Made by a program: the position numbers and the translations under genes. Source: Candidatus Cloacimonadota bacterium (GTDB taxonomy: Bacteria; Cloacimonadota; Cloacimonadia; Cloacimonadales; TCS61). Taken from it: a DNA stretch of 21,343 nucleotides. This document shows, in pieces, positions 7,706-16,060 of this stretch; position 1 is the first letter of the stretch, and each line of letters starts with the position of its first letter. Below the pieces are notes generated by a model. That model saw only the letters and a list, made by a program, of their open reading frames with translations, did not search any database and was not told the origin of the DNA. Where the stretch lies: the NCBI GenBank assembly GCA_029932755.1, contig JAOZPK010000027.1:1-21343 (forward strand), in the 5' to 3' direction.

Positions 7706-8176
7706 CTACCATTTTTTATTTAATTCTTTGTTAATCATATCATTAATTTTCTTTTTATTACCTTCTTTTGGATGCAATTTCTGGTCGATAAGTTGGCAAC
7801 GCAGATCCTGCACAAATTTATCTAACTCTCTGGTTTGCATATCCTGTTCTTTGGGTGCATATCCTTGTTTAATAGCCATGTCTCTCAGTATTCCAATAAC
7901 ATCTGTGAATTTAACACCTTGCGGACAAAGAGCATAACAGGTATAGCAGCGTGAACACATCCATAAGAGATCTGATGATAACACTTCTTCCTTCATACCA
8001 AGAATCGACATGCGAATTATCTTACGCGGATCGTAATCATCATGAACCTCTGCTACCGGACAAGAAGCAGTACAAGTTCCACAGGTAAAACATTGTTTAA
8101 AATGTTCTGCTCCCGGTTGGGAAGCTATCTCATTCTTAAAATTAGCATCCATCTCACTTAAAATTATTTTATCCAT
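7706..8176 (-). CDS. hdrC: HdrC-like heterodisulfide reductase iron-sulfur subunit
   Basis: The cytoplasmic protein has 156 residues and two [4Fe-4S] motifs. These are C29-x2-C32-x2-C35-x3-C39 in CFTCGTCTASCP and C74-x2-C77-x2-C80-x3-C84 in CSRCYTCYALCP. The helical linker DPRKIIRMSILG is typical of HdrC, and the GVKFTDVIGILR segment follows the second motif. HdrC relays electrons from HdrA to HdrB. Here no HdrB (CCG domains) is found nearby, and the next gene is TusA, so HdrC may hand electrons to or take them from a sulfur carrier or an unlinked HdrB. It is 15 bases from FlxA and has a GAGGAG site. Confidence 0.88.
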   Translation of the reverse strand: MDKIILSEMDANFKNEIASQPGAEHFKQCFTCGTCTASCPVAEVHDDYDPRKIIRMSILGMKEEVLSSDLLWMCSRCYTCYALCPQGVKFTDVIGILRDMAIKQGYAPKEQDMQTRELDKFVQDLRCQLIDQKLHPKEGNKKKINDMINKELNKKW

Positions 8177-8191
8177 TAATATCTCCTCTAT

Positions 8192-9031
8192 TTAAAACGC
8201 ATCCGGAATATTTTTTAATTCTTCATACGAGAACACCGGACCATCTATACAAACATATTTTGAACCAATTCCACATCTGCCACATTTCCCAATACCACAC
8301 TTCATGCGTCTTTCTAATGATGTATAAATTTTATCGTGTGCAAAACCTATTTCCAGTAGAACGGGAAGTGTGAATTTGATCATTATTGGAGGTCCGCAAA
8401 CAATGCACCAGGAGGTTGGATCCGGTTTTACATCTTTAGTGATCGTAGGCACAAATCCGCAGAGTTTATTCCATCCCTTAATTGGTTTATCTACAGTAAG
8501 ATGAAGGATGACATCATCCCTTTTATCCCACTCTTTAAGTTCATCTTTATAGATAAAAAGATCGGGATTTCTGGCTCCATAAATTACCGTGATCTTACCA
8601 TAATCATCTCGATTTTCAAGCATATAAACTATCATGGACCGCAGTGTTGTGAAGGCAAATCCCCCGCCAATTATTACAACATCTTGTCCCTTAAGCTTTT
8701 CTAACGGATACCAATTTCCCATTGGTCCACGAATTCCTACGATATCACCTTCCTGCAAATAGTGAATCTCGTTAGTAACGCTACCTGTTCGGCTAACGGT
8801 AAACTTTAGTATTCCTTCTTCAGTAGGAGAGGATGCTATGCCAAAAGGTGATTCTCCTTTTCCTAAAATAGAAAATTCACAAAATTGCCCGGGCATATAT
8901 GTGAATTTCTTTCTATCTTCTTCATTCACAAAGGAAAGATCATAAGTCCGCAGTGATCTATCCGGATTATCAATCAGGATCTTTTCCACTTTCATTAGAA
9001 TTGGAATATAAGTATTTTCACAATTGCACAT
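8192..9031 (-). CDS. flxA: FlxA-like FAD/NAD(P)-binding subunit with [2Fe-2S] cluster
   Basis: The protein has 279 residues in the ferredoxin-reductase fold. An FAD domain occupies about 10-110 (MPGQFCEFSI, FGIASSPT at 63-70). An NAD(P) domain occupies about 115-235 (IGGGFAFTTL at 121-130, CGPP at 212-215). A PyrK/AsrB-type [2Fe-2S] tail uses C245, C250, C253 and C261. FlxA oxidises NAD(P)H for the Hdr-Flx complex of anaerobes such as Desulfovibrio vulgaris. AsrB of anaerobic sulfite reductase is close in domain plan, but the Hdr and MvhD neighbours favour FlxA. Its ATG overlaps the stop of the previous gene (TAATG), which suggests coupled translation. Confidence 0.85.
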   Translation of the reverse strand: MCNCENTYIPILMKVEKILIDNPDRSLRTYDLSFVNEEDRKKFTYMPGQFCEFSILGKGESPFGIASSPTEEGILKFTVSRTGSVTNEIHYLQEGDIVGIRGPMGNWYPLEKLKGQDVVIIGGGFAFTTLRSMIVYMLENRDDYGKITVIYGARNPDLFIYKDELKEWDKRDDVILHLTVDKPIKGWNKLCGFVPTITKDVKPDPTSWCIVCGPPIMIKFTLPVLLEIGFAHDKIYTSLERRMKCGIGKCGRCGIGSKYVCIDGPVFSYEELKNIPDAF

Positions 9032-10080
9032 TACTTATCCTCGTTCTTAACTAATTTGTAATCCAAAACTTGCTTGATCACTTCCCGAATATCAAGATTC
9101 ACAGGGCAAACCTGAACGCATCGTCCACAGCCAGTGCAGAGGTATTGCTCATAATTATCCATGAAATAATTGTATTTATGCATGATCCGCTGACGAACTC
9201 GTTGAGTAGATAATCCGCGTGGATTATGACCGGATGCCTCTCTTGTAAATAATTGGAACATACAAGAATCCCAAAGTCTGATGCGTTTTCCCTTCTTGCC
9301 CTTTCCTTCATCTGAAACATCGAAACAATGACAAGTTGGACAAACAAAAGTGCAAGCACCACAATTTATACATTTTGCACTAAGCTCTTCCCAAATCGGC
9401 TCATCCCAAATTTTATTCATTTTCGCAAAAAGTGGTTTAGTATTTACAACATCCGGTAAATATGATTCTGCTGTTTTTTTCAGTTCAGCAATTTTTTCTT
9501 CATCGTCTTTAGTTACTTTTTCACCTGTTTTGTATTCTGTTAGAAATACTTTTCCCTTATCACTAATACCTTCTAAAATAAAATGATCACCAGTATCTAC
9601 AACAAAAACATCTGCACCTTTCTTGGCAAATGGATTACCATCGAACCAATTGCAGAAGCAGGTAGAAAGTGGTTCGTTACAGGCTTGATTGAAGATTAAA
9701 CAATTATCATACTTCATTTTCCAATAAGGATCTTTATACATGTCCTTATCCGGCATCTGATGCGCATCTCCAAATACTTTGTTCAACATCAGTAAGCTGC
9801 TTGTATCACAATTTCGCATACCCCAAACAGCGATTGGTTTTTCATTTTTTTCCGGTACCTTCATTCCATCTTCAGAATATTGGAAAAGTACTTCAGATTG
9901 CGGAAAGAAAATGTCTTTAGGTGAAAGATGTGTATTGGTTATATCATGCCTGATCTCAAAAGCTGAATGGATCTTTTTGTATGCAATCTTTTTACCAACA
10001 TCAGCTGGACTATAAACATCATAATCATTTATCAGAAATTCTATAAATTCATTTAAGCCAGTTTTTTTTATTTTTACCAT
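9031..10080 (-). CDS. FlxB/AsrA-like double [4Fe-4S] subunit
   Basis: The cytoplasmic protein has 349 residues. The N-terminal 220 residues resemble the AsrA/HydB family (FFPQSEVLF at 58-66, WGMRNCDTSSL at 86-96, and a CNEPLSTCFC cluster at 134-143). The C-terminal ferredoxin part has C237, C240, C243, C247 plus C250 and C252 in CPTCHC, and C315, C318, C321, C325. Such subunits conduct electrons between the NAD(P)H-oxidising FlxA and the MvhD/HdrA core. It starts just after the FlxC-like gene ends and overlaps FlxA by one base, so the three genes form a tight operon unit. Its ribosome site is weak, in line with translation coupled to the gene before it. Confidence 0.82.
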   Translation of the reverse strand: MVKIKKTGLNEFIEFLINDYDVYSPADVGKKIAYKKIHSAFEIRHDITNTHLSPKDIFFPQSEVLFQYSEDGMKVPEKNEKPIAVWGMRNCDTSSLLMLNKVFGDAHQMPDKDMYKDPYWKMKYDNCLIFNQACNEPLSTCFCNWFDGNPFAKKGADVFVVDTGDHFILEGISDKGKVFLTEYKTGEKVTKDDEEKIAELKKTAESYLPDVVNTKPLFAKMNKIWDEPIWEELSAKCINCGACTFVCPTCHCFDVSDEGKGKKGKRIRLWDSCMFQLFTREASGHNPRGLSTQRVRQRIMHKYNYFMDNYEQYLCTGCGRCVQVCPVNLDIREVIKQVLDYKLVKNEDK

Positions 10081-10082
10081 AA

Positions 10083-11045
10083 CTAACCCATTATAAAATC
10101 TTGTTTTTCATTTTCGCAATAGCTTGCCATTGCAGGTTTTTCATTAATATCGGTTCCCGCTGTATAATCGAATCTCTCTTTGATCTCTTTCTCCACTTTC
10201 TTACTCATGATTCGCAGATCAAGATCAACGGGGCAAGCGGAAACACAAGCTCCGCAATCTACACAGCGACCAGCAATATGCAGATTTCTAATAAGATGAA
10301 AAATAATTGAATCTGTAACTTCGGGTGTTTTACCAATCCATTGCGGATCATTCTGATCTACAAAACACTCAGGGCAATAGCAGGAAGGACATACATTACG
10401 GCAGGCATAACAACGAATACATTTAGAATATTCTTCTTTAATATACGCCCAACGTTCTTCTGCTGATTTTTTTCCAAAATTATCAATCATTTTATAAGCA
10501 TCTGGAACTTTAACATCTTTTCTGGGAGTTCCAATAAAATAGTCATGTTCAGGTGCATCAGGATATTGGCAGGTAAGACATGAATCACAAAGTACATCTT
10601 TTAAGGAATGAGTTTGTTCAAAGTTTCTACCTTTTATTATAATACTTTCTCCATCAATTTGGAGATCAAGAATTTCTTTACCTCCCACAAGTTGAGATAA
10701 CTTTTTCTTCTCGAATACACCATTACAAGGAACTCCAATAAGTACAACATTCTCTCTTTTGATCTGATTTTCTACAGTATAAAGAACAACAGATCGAGAA
10801 TCACAACCTTTTACAACGATTCCTATTTTTTTATATTCTTTAGAAATTCTTCGTTTATCTTTGGTGAGATAAGTTGTGAGGTTATTTCGGCAGGTTTCAT
10901 CAAAAATGAGTTTCTCGGCATCTTCTTCAGTTTCAACAAAAATTGGAGTTGCAGAAAGCGAAAGTGAGCCTTTTCCCCACCCAATTACAACATCTACTTC
11001 TTTATCTTTAATAAGTTTTTTAACCTGTTCAACAAGTTGTTGCAT
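10083..11045 (-). CDS. FlxC-like FrhB/FdhB-type iron-sulfur subunit
   Basis: The cytoplasmic protein has 320 residues. An FrhB-related N-terminal part holds KGCDSRS (C81), GVPCNGV (C107) and a CDSCLTC site (C153, C156, C159). Two ferredoxin-type motifs follow: C209, C212, C215, C219 extended by C222, C224, C227; and C261, C264, C267, C271. It is the smallest of three related proteins in the window (the others start at 16060 and 17207), which share the CPxCYCxxC extension. The ATG overlaps the stop of the Sec-MvhD gene (TAATG). It is likely a wire between MvhD/HdrA and FlxB/FlxA; binding of a flavin by the FrhB part is possible but not shown. Confidence 0.82.
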   Translation of the reverse strand: MQQLVEQVKKLIKDKEVDVVIGWGKGSLSLSATPIFVETEEDAEKLIFDETCRNNLTTYLTKDKRRISKEYKKIGIVVKGCDSRSVVLYTVENQIKRENVVLIGVPCNGVFEKKKLSQLVGGKEILDLQIDGESIIIKGRNFEQTHSLKDVLCDSCLTCQYPDAPEHDYFIGTPRKDVKVPDAYKMIDNFGKKSAEERWAYIKEEYSKCIRCYACRNVCPSCYCPECFVDQNDPQWIGKTPEVTDSIIFHLIRNLHIAGRCVDCGACVSACPVDLDLRIMSKKVEKEIKERFDYTAGTDINEKPAMASYCENEKQDFIMG

Positions 11046-11467
11046 TATTTCACTCCCTTCACCAAGCGTTTAGCAGGTCCGATAGCTTTTACTTCATTTG
11101 TGATCTTTGTTATAATATCGGCAAAGCGTTCTCCCTCTCCAGCAGAAATCCATGAAAACTGAATTCTCTCCGGTTCGATACCAATAAACTCTAACAACGG
11201 CTTGATGGTGGCGTAACGTCTTCTAGCTATATAATTACCTGACAGGTAATGGCAATCGCCTGGATGTCAGCCGCTTACCAGAATTCCATCAAACCCGCTT
11301 TGCAATGATTTCATAATGAACAGCGGATCTACACGACCTGAGCAGGGAATACGAATTACGCGAACGTTTGGCGGGTACTGCATACGTGATACACCAGCCA
11401 GGTCCGCTCCTGCATAGGAACACCAGTTACACAAAATAGCCAGAATTTTTGGCTGCCATTCTTTCAT
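11045..11467 (-). CDS. mvhD: Sec-containing MvhD/FlxD [2Fe-2S] subunit, copy 1
   Basis: The protein has 140 residues with Sec at 67, read through the TGA at 11267-11269. The order is ILCNWCSYAGADLAG at 10-24, PCSGRVDP near 41-48, and then the family signature G-U-HPGDCHY, where most homologues have Cys in place of Sec. The last segment has the family stretch FSWISAGEGERF. MvhD joins HdrA to a hydrogenase or, as FlxD, to FlxABC; no hydrogenase is present here, so the FlxD role fits. The start at 11467 has an AGAGGA site and matches the other two copies; an ATG at 11482 has none. Its stop overlaps the next ATG. Confidence 0.92.
11234..11250 (-). promoter_or_regulatory. SECIS-like hairpin in MvhD copy 1
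   Basis: The minus-strand sequence ATTACCT-GTC-AGGTAAT forms seven pairs with G first in the loop, 24 bases after the TGA at 11267-11269. It differs from the other two copies in lacking the GG pair in the loop, yet the stem is kept through changed codons (Leu-Ser for Gln-Val). Confidence 0.75.
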
Positions 11468-11486
11468 ATTGTCCTCTTTCATATTA

Positions 11487-14400
11487 TTAATTATTTAAAA
11501 TATTAGTCATTTCTAAAGCATCAAAAGCTGAGAAGAGCTGTTCATTACTGAATCCACGTAAGTCTAATGCTGCACATCTACATGATGCGACACAAGCCCC
11601 GCAACCTTTGCAAAGTGCTTCATTAACAATTGCGATCTCCTTTTCCAAATCAACTTCTATTGCATTATAAGCACATATCTGCTCACAATATCCACAGCCT
11701 GTACACCGACTGTCATTCACTTCACAAATTGTTCCCTCTGCCAAAATTGCTTTCTTATTCAGGAAGGTAAGGGCTCTGCTGGCAGCAGCTTTAGCCTGAG
11801 CCATACTTTCATCAATATCCTTTGGAGTGTGAGCCAATCCTGCTACAAACACACCATCTGTGGCAAAATCTACAGGACGGAGTTTTACATGAGCTTCCAT
11901 GAACATACCATCAGCATTGAGTGGAACCTTAAGCATTTTACCTAATTCAATATTTTCTTTTTTAGCATCAATAGCTGTAGCCAGAACAAGTAAATCTGTT
12001 TTTACTTCCACTTCTTTATCCATGATCGGGTCAAAGATCGTAACATTCACCTGACTGTCAGGATCCCATTCATCAACCAGAGTTATTTCAGGTTTTTTAT
12101 CAAGATCATAATGAACGAACATCGTTCCCAAATCACGTAGCTCGGTATAATATTTTTCCCTGAATCCATATGTTCTAATATCGCGATAAGCAATATAGGT
12201 ATTTATGTTTGGGAATTTCTTTTTGAGAGTAAGCGCATTCTTTACAGCTTTTGTACAACAAACTCTGCTACAATACATTCTATCTTCTTCACGTGAACCA
12301 ACACATTGTATCATCACTACATTCTTAAGTTTTTTAGTTGGGAAATTACCATTATGCAGCATCTCTTCAAATTCTACTTGAGTAATGATACGCGAACTTT
12401 CTCCATAGAGATATTCTTTAGTTTTATGCTCTTCTGCACCCGTTGCAATTATAACTATTCCATGTTCTAAAGTTTGTTCATCTTTTTCAGTTTTTAAGGT
12501 AGTTACAAAATTACCCACATAACCATCGATCTTCTCGATCTTTGTACTTTTAAATAGATGAATAAGTTTATTTTTTGAAACATTCTTGATCTTTTCTGCT
12601 AATAATTCCTGAGGATCTTTATCAAAGGCATAATAAATATTTCTCAAGTTTCCACCCAACTCAGCTTCTTTTTCCACCAGGAAAACTTCGTGTCCGGCAT
12701 CTGCCAAAGCTTCGGCTGCTGTCATTCCAGCCAAACCAGCTCCGATAACCAGAGCTTTTGGATTAATCTCGATTGGAAGCCTTTCCAATGGTGCAAGTTC
12801 ACGTGCTTTGGCTACTCCCATATTCATCAGGTCTTTTGATTTTTCTGTAGCTAATTCCGGCTCGTTCATATGTGCCCAGGAACATTGATCTCTAATATTT
12901 GCCATTTCAAAAAGATAAGGATTTAATCCGGCTTCACTAACCATTTCACGGAAAAGCGGTTCATGAGTACGAGGTGTACAGGCAGCTATCACAATACGGT
13001 TCAAACCATGTTCTTCGATCCTTTGCTTTATCGTGTTCATGCAATCTTGAGAGCAGGCATACATCAAATCTTCGGAATGTTCCACGTTTGGTAGATCTTT
13101 AGCATATTCTGCTACATCTTTCACATCCACCACACCAGCAATATTAATACCACAATGGCAAACAAACGTACCTATTCTAGGGCGATCACCAACTATATCT
13201 TTTTCAGGTATTTTTTTCTCTGCAATTTCCTGCCTATCCAATCTCAGATATTTCACAGCATCAGCTACAGCGCCGGAGGCAGTTGTTACAGATTCAGGAA
13301 TATCTCGAGGACCATTCATCGCTCCACAAACATAGATCCCTTCGCGACTTGTTTTGAGCGGTTCGAAAGTATCTGATCGGCAAAAACCGAATTCATTTAG
13401 TTTTATATCAAGATTCTTAGCTAATCTTACGCTATTCTTCCTAGGCTGCAATCCAACAGAAAGTACAACCATATCAAATTCGGCAAATTCAATTTTACCA
13501 TTTTCTAAAACATGACGCAGGGAAAGGTTTCCGTTTTCCAGTTCTCTGATCTCGGATACTTTCGATTTAATGAAATCTACACCATATTGTCCTTTTGCTT
13601 TTTCATAATATTTATCGAAATCTTTGCCGAATGCACGAATATCCATATAGAAAATTGAGGATTCCAAACCTTTCATGTGTTCTTTGGCAATGATCGCTTC
13701 TTTGATGGCAAACATACAGCAAGCTGATGAACAATAGTTATGACCAATACTTTCATCGCGTGAACCCACACACTGAATGAAAGCAATACTTTTTGGTTCG
13801 GCATGATCAGAAGCACGTAATACATGACCACCAAAAGGACCAGAAGCTGAAAGCATTCTCTCAAAATCGAGAGATGTAACTACATTTGGATATCGTTTGT
13901 AACCAAAGTGTCCAAATCCAATTGGATCAAATGCATCAATACCTGAAGCTAGAATAACAGCTCCAACTTTCAATTCTATTTCTATATCTTTATCTTCAAA
14001 ATTTATTGCACCTGCCGGACAAACCTTTTCACAAATACGGCAAACACCTTTTGTAAGGTACAAACATCTATCTTTATCAATTGTATATTCAGATGGAATA
14101 CTCTGTAAAAAAGAGCGAGAAATAGCTCCCCTTTTTCGCAATCCCATATCAAATTCATCATCTACCTTTACTGGGCATTTTTCTTCACAAAGTCCGCATG
14201 AAACACATTTTACAGGATCAACATATTTGGCATGTTCCACCATTTTTGCAGTGAAATCACCCGGGTTACCTGTAACTTTAGTAACAGATGATTTAATATG
14301 AATTGTTATATTTGGGTGTCGGGCACATTCACTCATCTTGGGTGCAAGTATGCACATGGAACAATCATTGGTTGGGAATGTTTTATCCAATTGCGGCATT

Positions 14401-14528
14401 CTGCCACCTATTGTTGCAGATTCTTCTACCAAATGTACATCTAATCCCATTTCCGCTAGATCAAGAGAAGCCTGAATACCAGCAATTCCAGCTCCTACGA
14501 CCATTACCGATCTACTTTTTAAACCCAT
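11487..14528 (-). CDS. hdrA: Fused double HdrA (heterodisulfide reductase subunit A, flavin-bifurcation core)
   Basis: The protein has 1013 residues, about one and a half to two times a usual HdrA. Part one (1-440) has FAD motif GAGIAG at 12-17, the LDKTFPTNDC signature at 48-57, ferredoxin motifs C108, C111, C114, C118 and C155, C163, C166, C170, and the CVGSRD...YCSSACC segment at 253-271. Part two (450-1013) begins with the HdrA N-terminal CHCGINIAG (C457, C459, with C492 and C496). It has a second FAD motif (GAGLAG near 596-601) and ends in two ferredoxin motifs (C942, C945, C948, C952; C973, C976, C979, C983). HdrA splits electrons at FAD between ferredoxin and the HdrBC or FlxABCD sides. 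It is flanked by Sec-MvhD genes on both sides, four bases from the downstream one. Part one and part two match the two split genes upstream in order and size. Confidence 0.92.
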   Translation of the reverse strand: MGLKSRSVMVVGAGIAGIQASLDLAEMGLDVHLVEESATIGGRMPQLDKTFPTNDCSMCILAPKMSECARHPNITIHIKSSVTKVTGNPGDFTAKMVEHAKYVDPVKCVSCGLCEEKCPVKVDDEFDMGLRKRGAISRSFLQSIPSEYTIDKDRCLYLTKGVCRICEKVCPAGAINFEDKDIEIELKVGAVILASGIDAFDPIGFGHFGYKRYPNVVTSLDFERMLSASGPFGGHVLRASDHAEPKSIAFIQCVGSRDESIGHNYCSSACCMFAIKEAIIAKEHMKGLESSIFYMDIRAFGKDFDKYYEKAKGQYGVDFIKSKVSEIRELENGNLSLRHVLENGKIEFAEFDMVVLSVGLQPRKNSVRLAKNLDIKLNEFGFCRSDTFEPLKTSREGIYVCGAMNGPRDIPESVTTASGAVADAVKYLRLDRQEIAEKKIPEKDIVGDRPRIGTFVCHCGINIAGVVDVKDVAEYAKDLPNVEHSEDLMYACSQDCMNTIKQRIEEHGLNRIVIAACTPRTHEPLFREMVSEAGLNPYLFEMANIRDQCSWAHMNEPELATEKSKDLMNMGVAKARELAPLERLPIEINPKALVIGAGLAGMTAAEALADAGHEVFLVEKEAELGGNLRNIYYAFDKDPQELLAEKIKNVSKNKLIHLFKSTKIEKIDGYVGNFVTTLKTEKDEQTLEHGIVIIATGAEEHKTKEYLYGESSRIITQVEFEEMLHNGNFPTKKLKNVVMIQCVGSREEDRMYCSRVCCTKAVKNALTLKKKFPNINTYIAYRDIRTYGFREKYYTELRDLGTMFVHYDLDKKPEITLVDEWDPDSQVNVTIFDPIMDKEVEVKTDLLVLATAIDAKKENIELGKMLKVPLNADGMFMEAHVKLRPVDFATDGVFVAGLAHTPKDIDESMAQAKAAASRALTFLNKKAILAEGTICEVNDSRCTGCGYCEQICAYNAIEVDLEKEIAIVNEALCKGCGACVASCRCAALDLRGFSNEQLFSAFDALEMTNILNN

Positions 14529-14544
14529 AAATTATCCTCAATAT

Positions 14545-14970
14545 TTATAAAAAGATATTTTTTTTGGTCGGATTTTCTCCCATCTCCAAGATCTGTTTTG
14601 TAAATTCAGTTCCGACTCGAGCAAATTTATTACCCTCAGAAGCAGATATCCAAGTAAGTCGCAAACGATCATTTTCCAAACCGAGTGTTTCGAAAATCTT
14701 CTTTACTATTGCCATGCGGCGACGTGTGTGATAATTACCAACCTGGTAATGACAATCTCCAGGATGTCAGCCGCCAACCAGTACACCATCAGCTCCACGC
14801 AGGTAGGCTTTTATCAAAAACACAGGATCTACCCTGCTTGAACACATTACTTTGACCGGCAATATTGCTGTAGGATATTGTGAACGATTGATACCAGCAA
14901 GATCGGCTCCGGTATAGGAACACCATTTACACAAAAAACTGATTATTTTTGGAGTGTTTTCTTTATTCAT
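14545..14970 (-). CDS. mvhD: Sec-containing MvhD/FlxD [2Fe-2S] subunit, copy 2
   Basis: Read through the TGA at 14767-14769, the protein has 141 residues with Sec at 68. Landmarks are FLCKWCSYTGADLAG at 12-26, a MCSSRVDP segment, G-U-HPGDCHYQVGNY, and LTWISASEGNKF in the last third. It ends in a Lys-rich tail (TKKNIFL). The TGA lies at the position that is Cys or Sec across the family, and a SECIS-like stem-loop follows. The gene starts one base after the stop of the FdhB-like gene and lies just before the fused HdrA, which is its likely partner. Its GGGAG ribosome site lies within the end of the gene before it. Confidence 0.92.
14734..14750 (-). promoter_or_regulatory. SECIS-like hairpin in MvhD copy 2
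   Basis: The minus-strand sequence ATTACC-AGGTT-GGTAAT forms six pairs with GG in the loop, 24-25 bases after the TGA at 14767-14769. The same 17 bases occur in MvhD copy 3. Confidence 0.85.
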
Positions 14971-14971
14971 A

Positions 14972-16060
14972 TTATTCTCCCAACTCAGGAAATTCTTCTT
15001 CTTTATAGATCATCACAGGAATTGCTTCCTCTACATCTCTTCCTGCAACAAAATCAAACATACCAGCAGTTTCTTCCCCAGTTTTCTTAAAAACATCTGC
15101 AACGGGGATTAAGGCGGGACAAACATCTGAGCACATACCACAACCAATACAAGAAAAACTCATGTGTGAAAGTCTTCCAAGATGGAAAAACAAAGTATCG
15201 GGAGGTAAACGAAGAGCTCCTTTTTCTGTAAGTTCTTTTTCCATTATGGGTGTGTTATAATCGTAATTAAATGAGTCAAAATCGCAGAGAGTACAATAGC
15301 AGATCGGGCAAACCGTATTACAGCCATGACATCCAATACATTTCCCAAAAATATCGATCAAGCCATCCAAACCGGAATCTTTTGTATTGATCTTAGAAAA
15401 TACTTCTTTCTTTTTCGCTGCTCTTTCCTTTAAAATAGCATCAAGAATTGTTGAATCGAATTCAGCGTTTTCAGTTTCTATTTCAAATCCTTCCAGCATT
15501 TTTTCTGCTTTATCAGAAGTTAAGTAGATCTTTCCATTCTCTTCTCCAATAAGTGAGATAAATATGTCGGAATTTAATGGTGCAATATGTTCACAGGTTT
15601 TACATGAATTTCTTATACTTTCATGAATCTCACCTTTTTTTACTGAATCCCAATATCCATCTAATTTTTTCTTAATCTTATCTTCTGCATAATCTTTAAG
15701 TAGAAAAACACCACCACAACTATATGTAATGAACAGGAAATTATCCATCTGTCCCTGTTCTCTTTTTGTCAACTCTACAAAAGCTCTGAATTCACAAGGA
15801 CGCACAACTGCGACTACAGGTTTATCCATGGGAGTGAACCTTCCCAAAAGCTGTCCTGCATTTGCCGGCATGATTGGATGCAAAGGTGCAATTTCATTCA
15901 ATTTTGCAACATCAGATATCAATCCATAATCTACAGAACCTTTCTTGTTTACTTTGCGCAGAGAAAAAACTGCACTTACATGTTTGGAATCCAATAGATA
16001 TTTCAGGAGATCTTTCAAAGTTTGTTCAATAGGGTTATTAGTCTTCAATATTTTACTCAT
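14972..16060 (-). CDS. FrhB/FdhB-like iron-sulfur protein, tandem copy B
   Basis: The cytoplasmic protein has 362 residues from the ATG at 16060, which has an AGGAGGG site; a longer in-frame ATG at 16084 lacks one. The FrhB-related part shows PIMPANAGQLLGRF at 62-75, RPCEFRA with C89, and CKTC (C153, C156). Two ferredoxin motifs follow: C241, C244, C247, C251 extended by C254, C256, C259, and C304, C307, C310, C314. It is a paralogue of the gene just upstream, whose stop it overlaps by eight bases (ATGAGTAA), so the two are translationally coupled. Relatives are labelled formate dehydrogenase or F420 hydrogenase beta subunits, but no formate dehydrogenase catalytic subunit is here. A role as electron relay or ferredoxin port for the Hdr module is inference. 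Confidence 0.82.
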   Translation of the reverse strand: MSKILKTNNPIEQTLKDLLKYLLDSKHVSAVFSLRKVNKKGSVDYGLISDVAKLNEIAPLHPIMPANAGQLLGRFTPMDKPVVAVVRPCEFRAFVELTKREQGQMDNFLFITYSCGGVFLLKDYAEDKIKKKLDGYWDSVKKGEIHESIRNSCKTCEHIAPLNSDIFISLIGEENGKIYLTSDKAEKMLEGFEIETENAEFDSTILDAILKERAAKKKEVFSKINTKDSGLDGLIDIFGKCIGCHGCNTVCPICYCTLCDFDSFNYDYNTPIMEKELTEKGALRLPPDTLFFHLGRLSHMSFSCIGCGMCSDVCPALIPVADVFKKTGEETAGMFDFVAGRDVEEAIPVMIYKEEEFPELGE

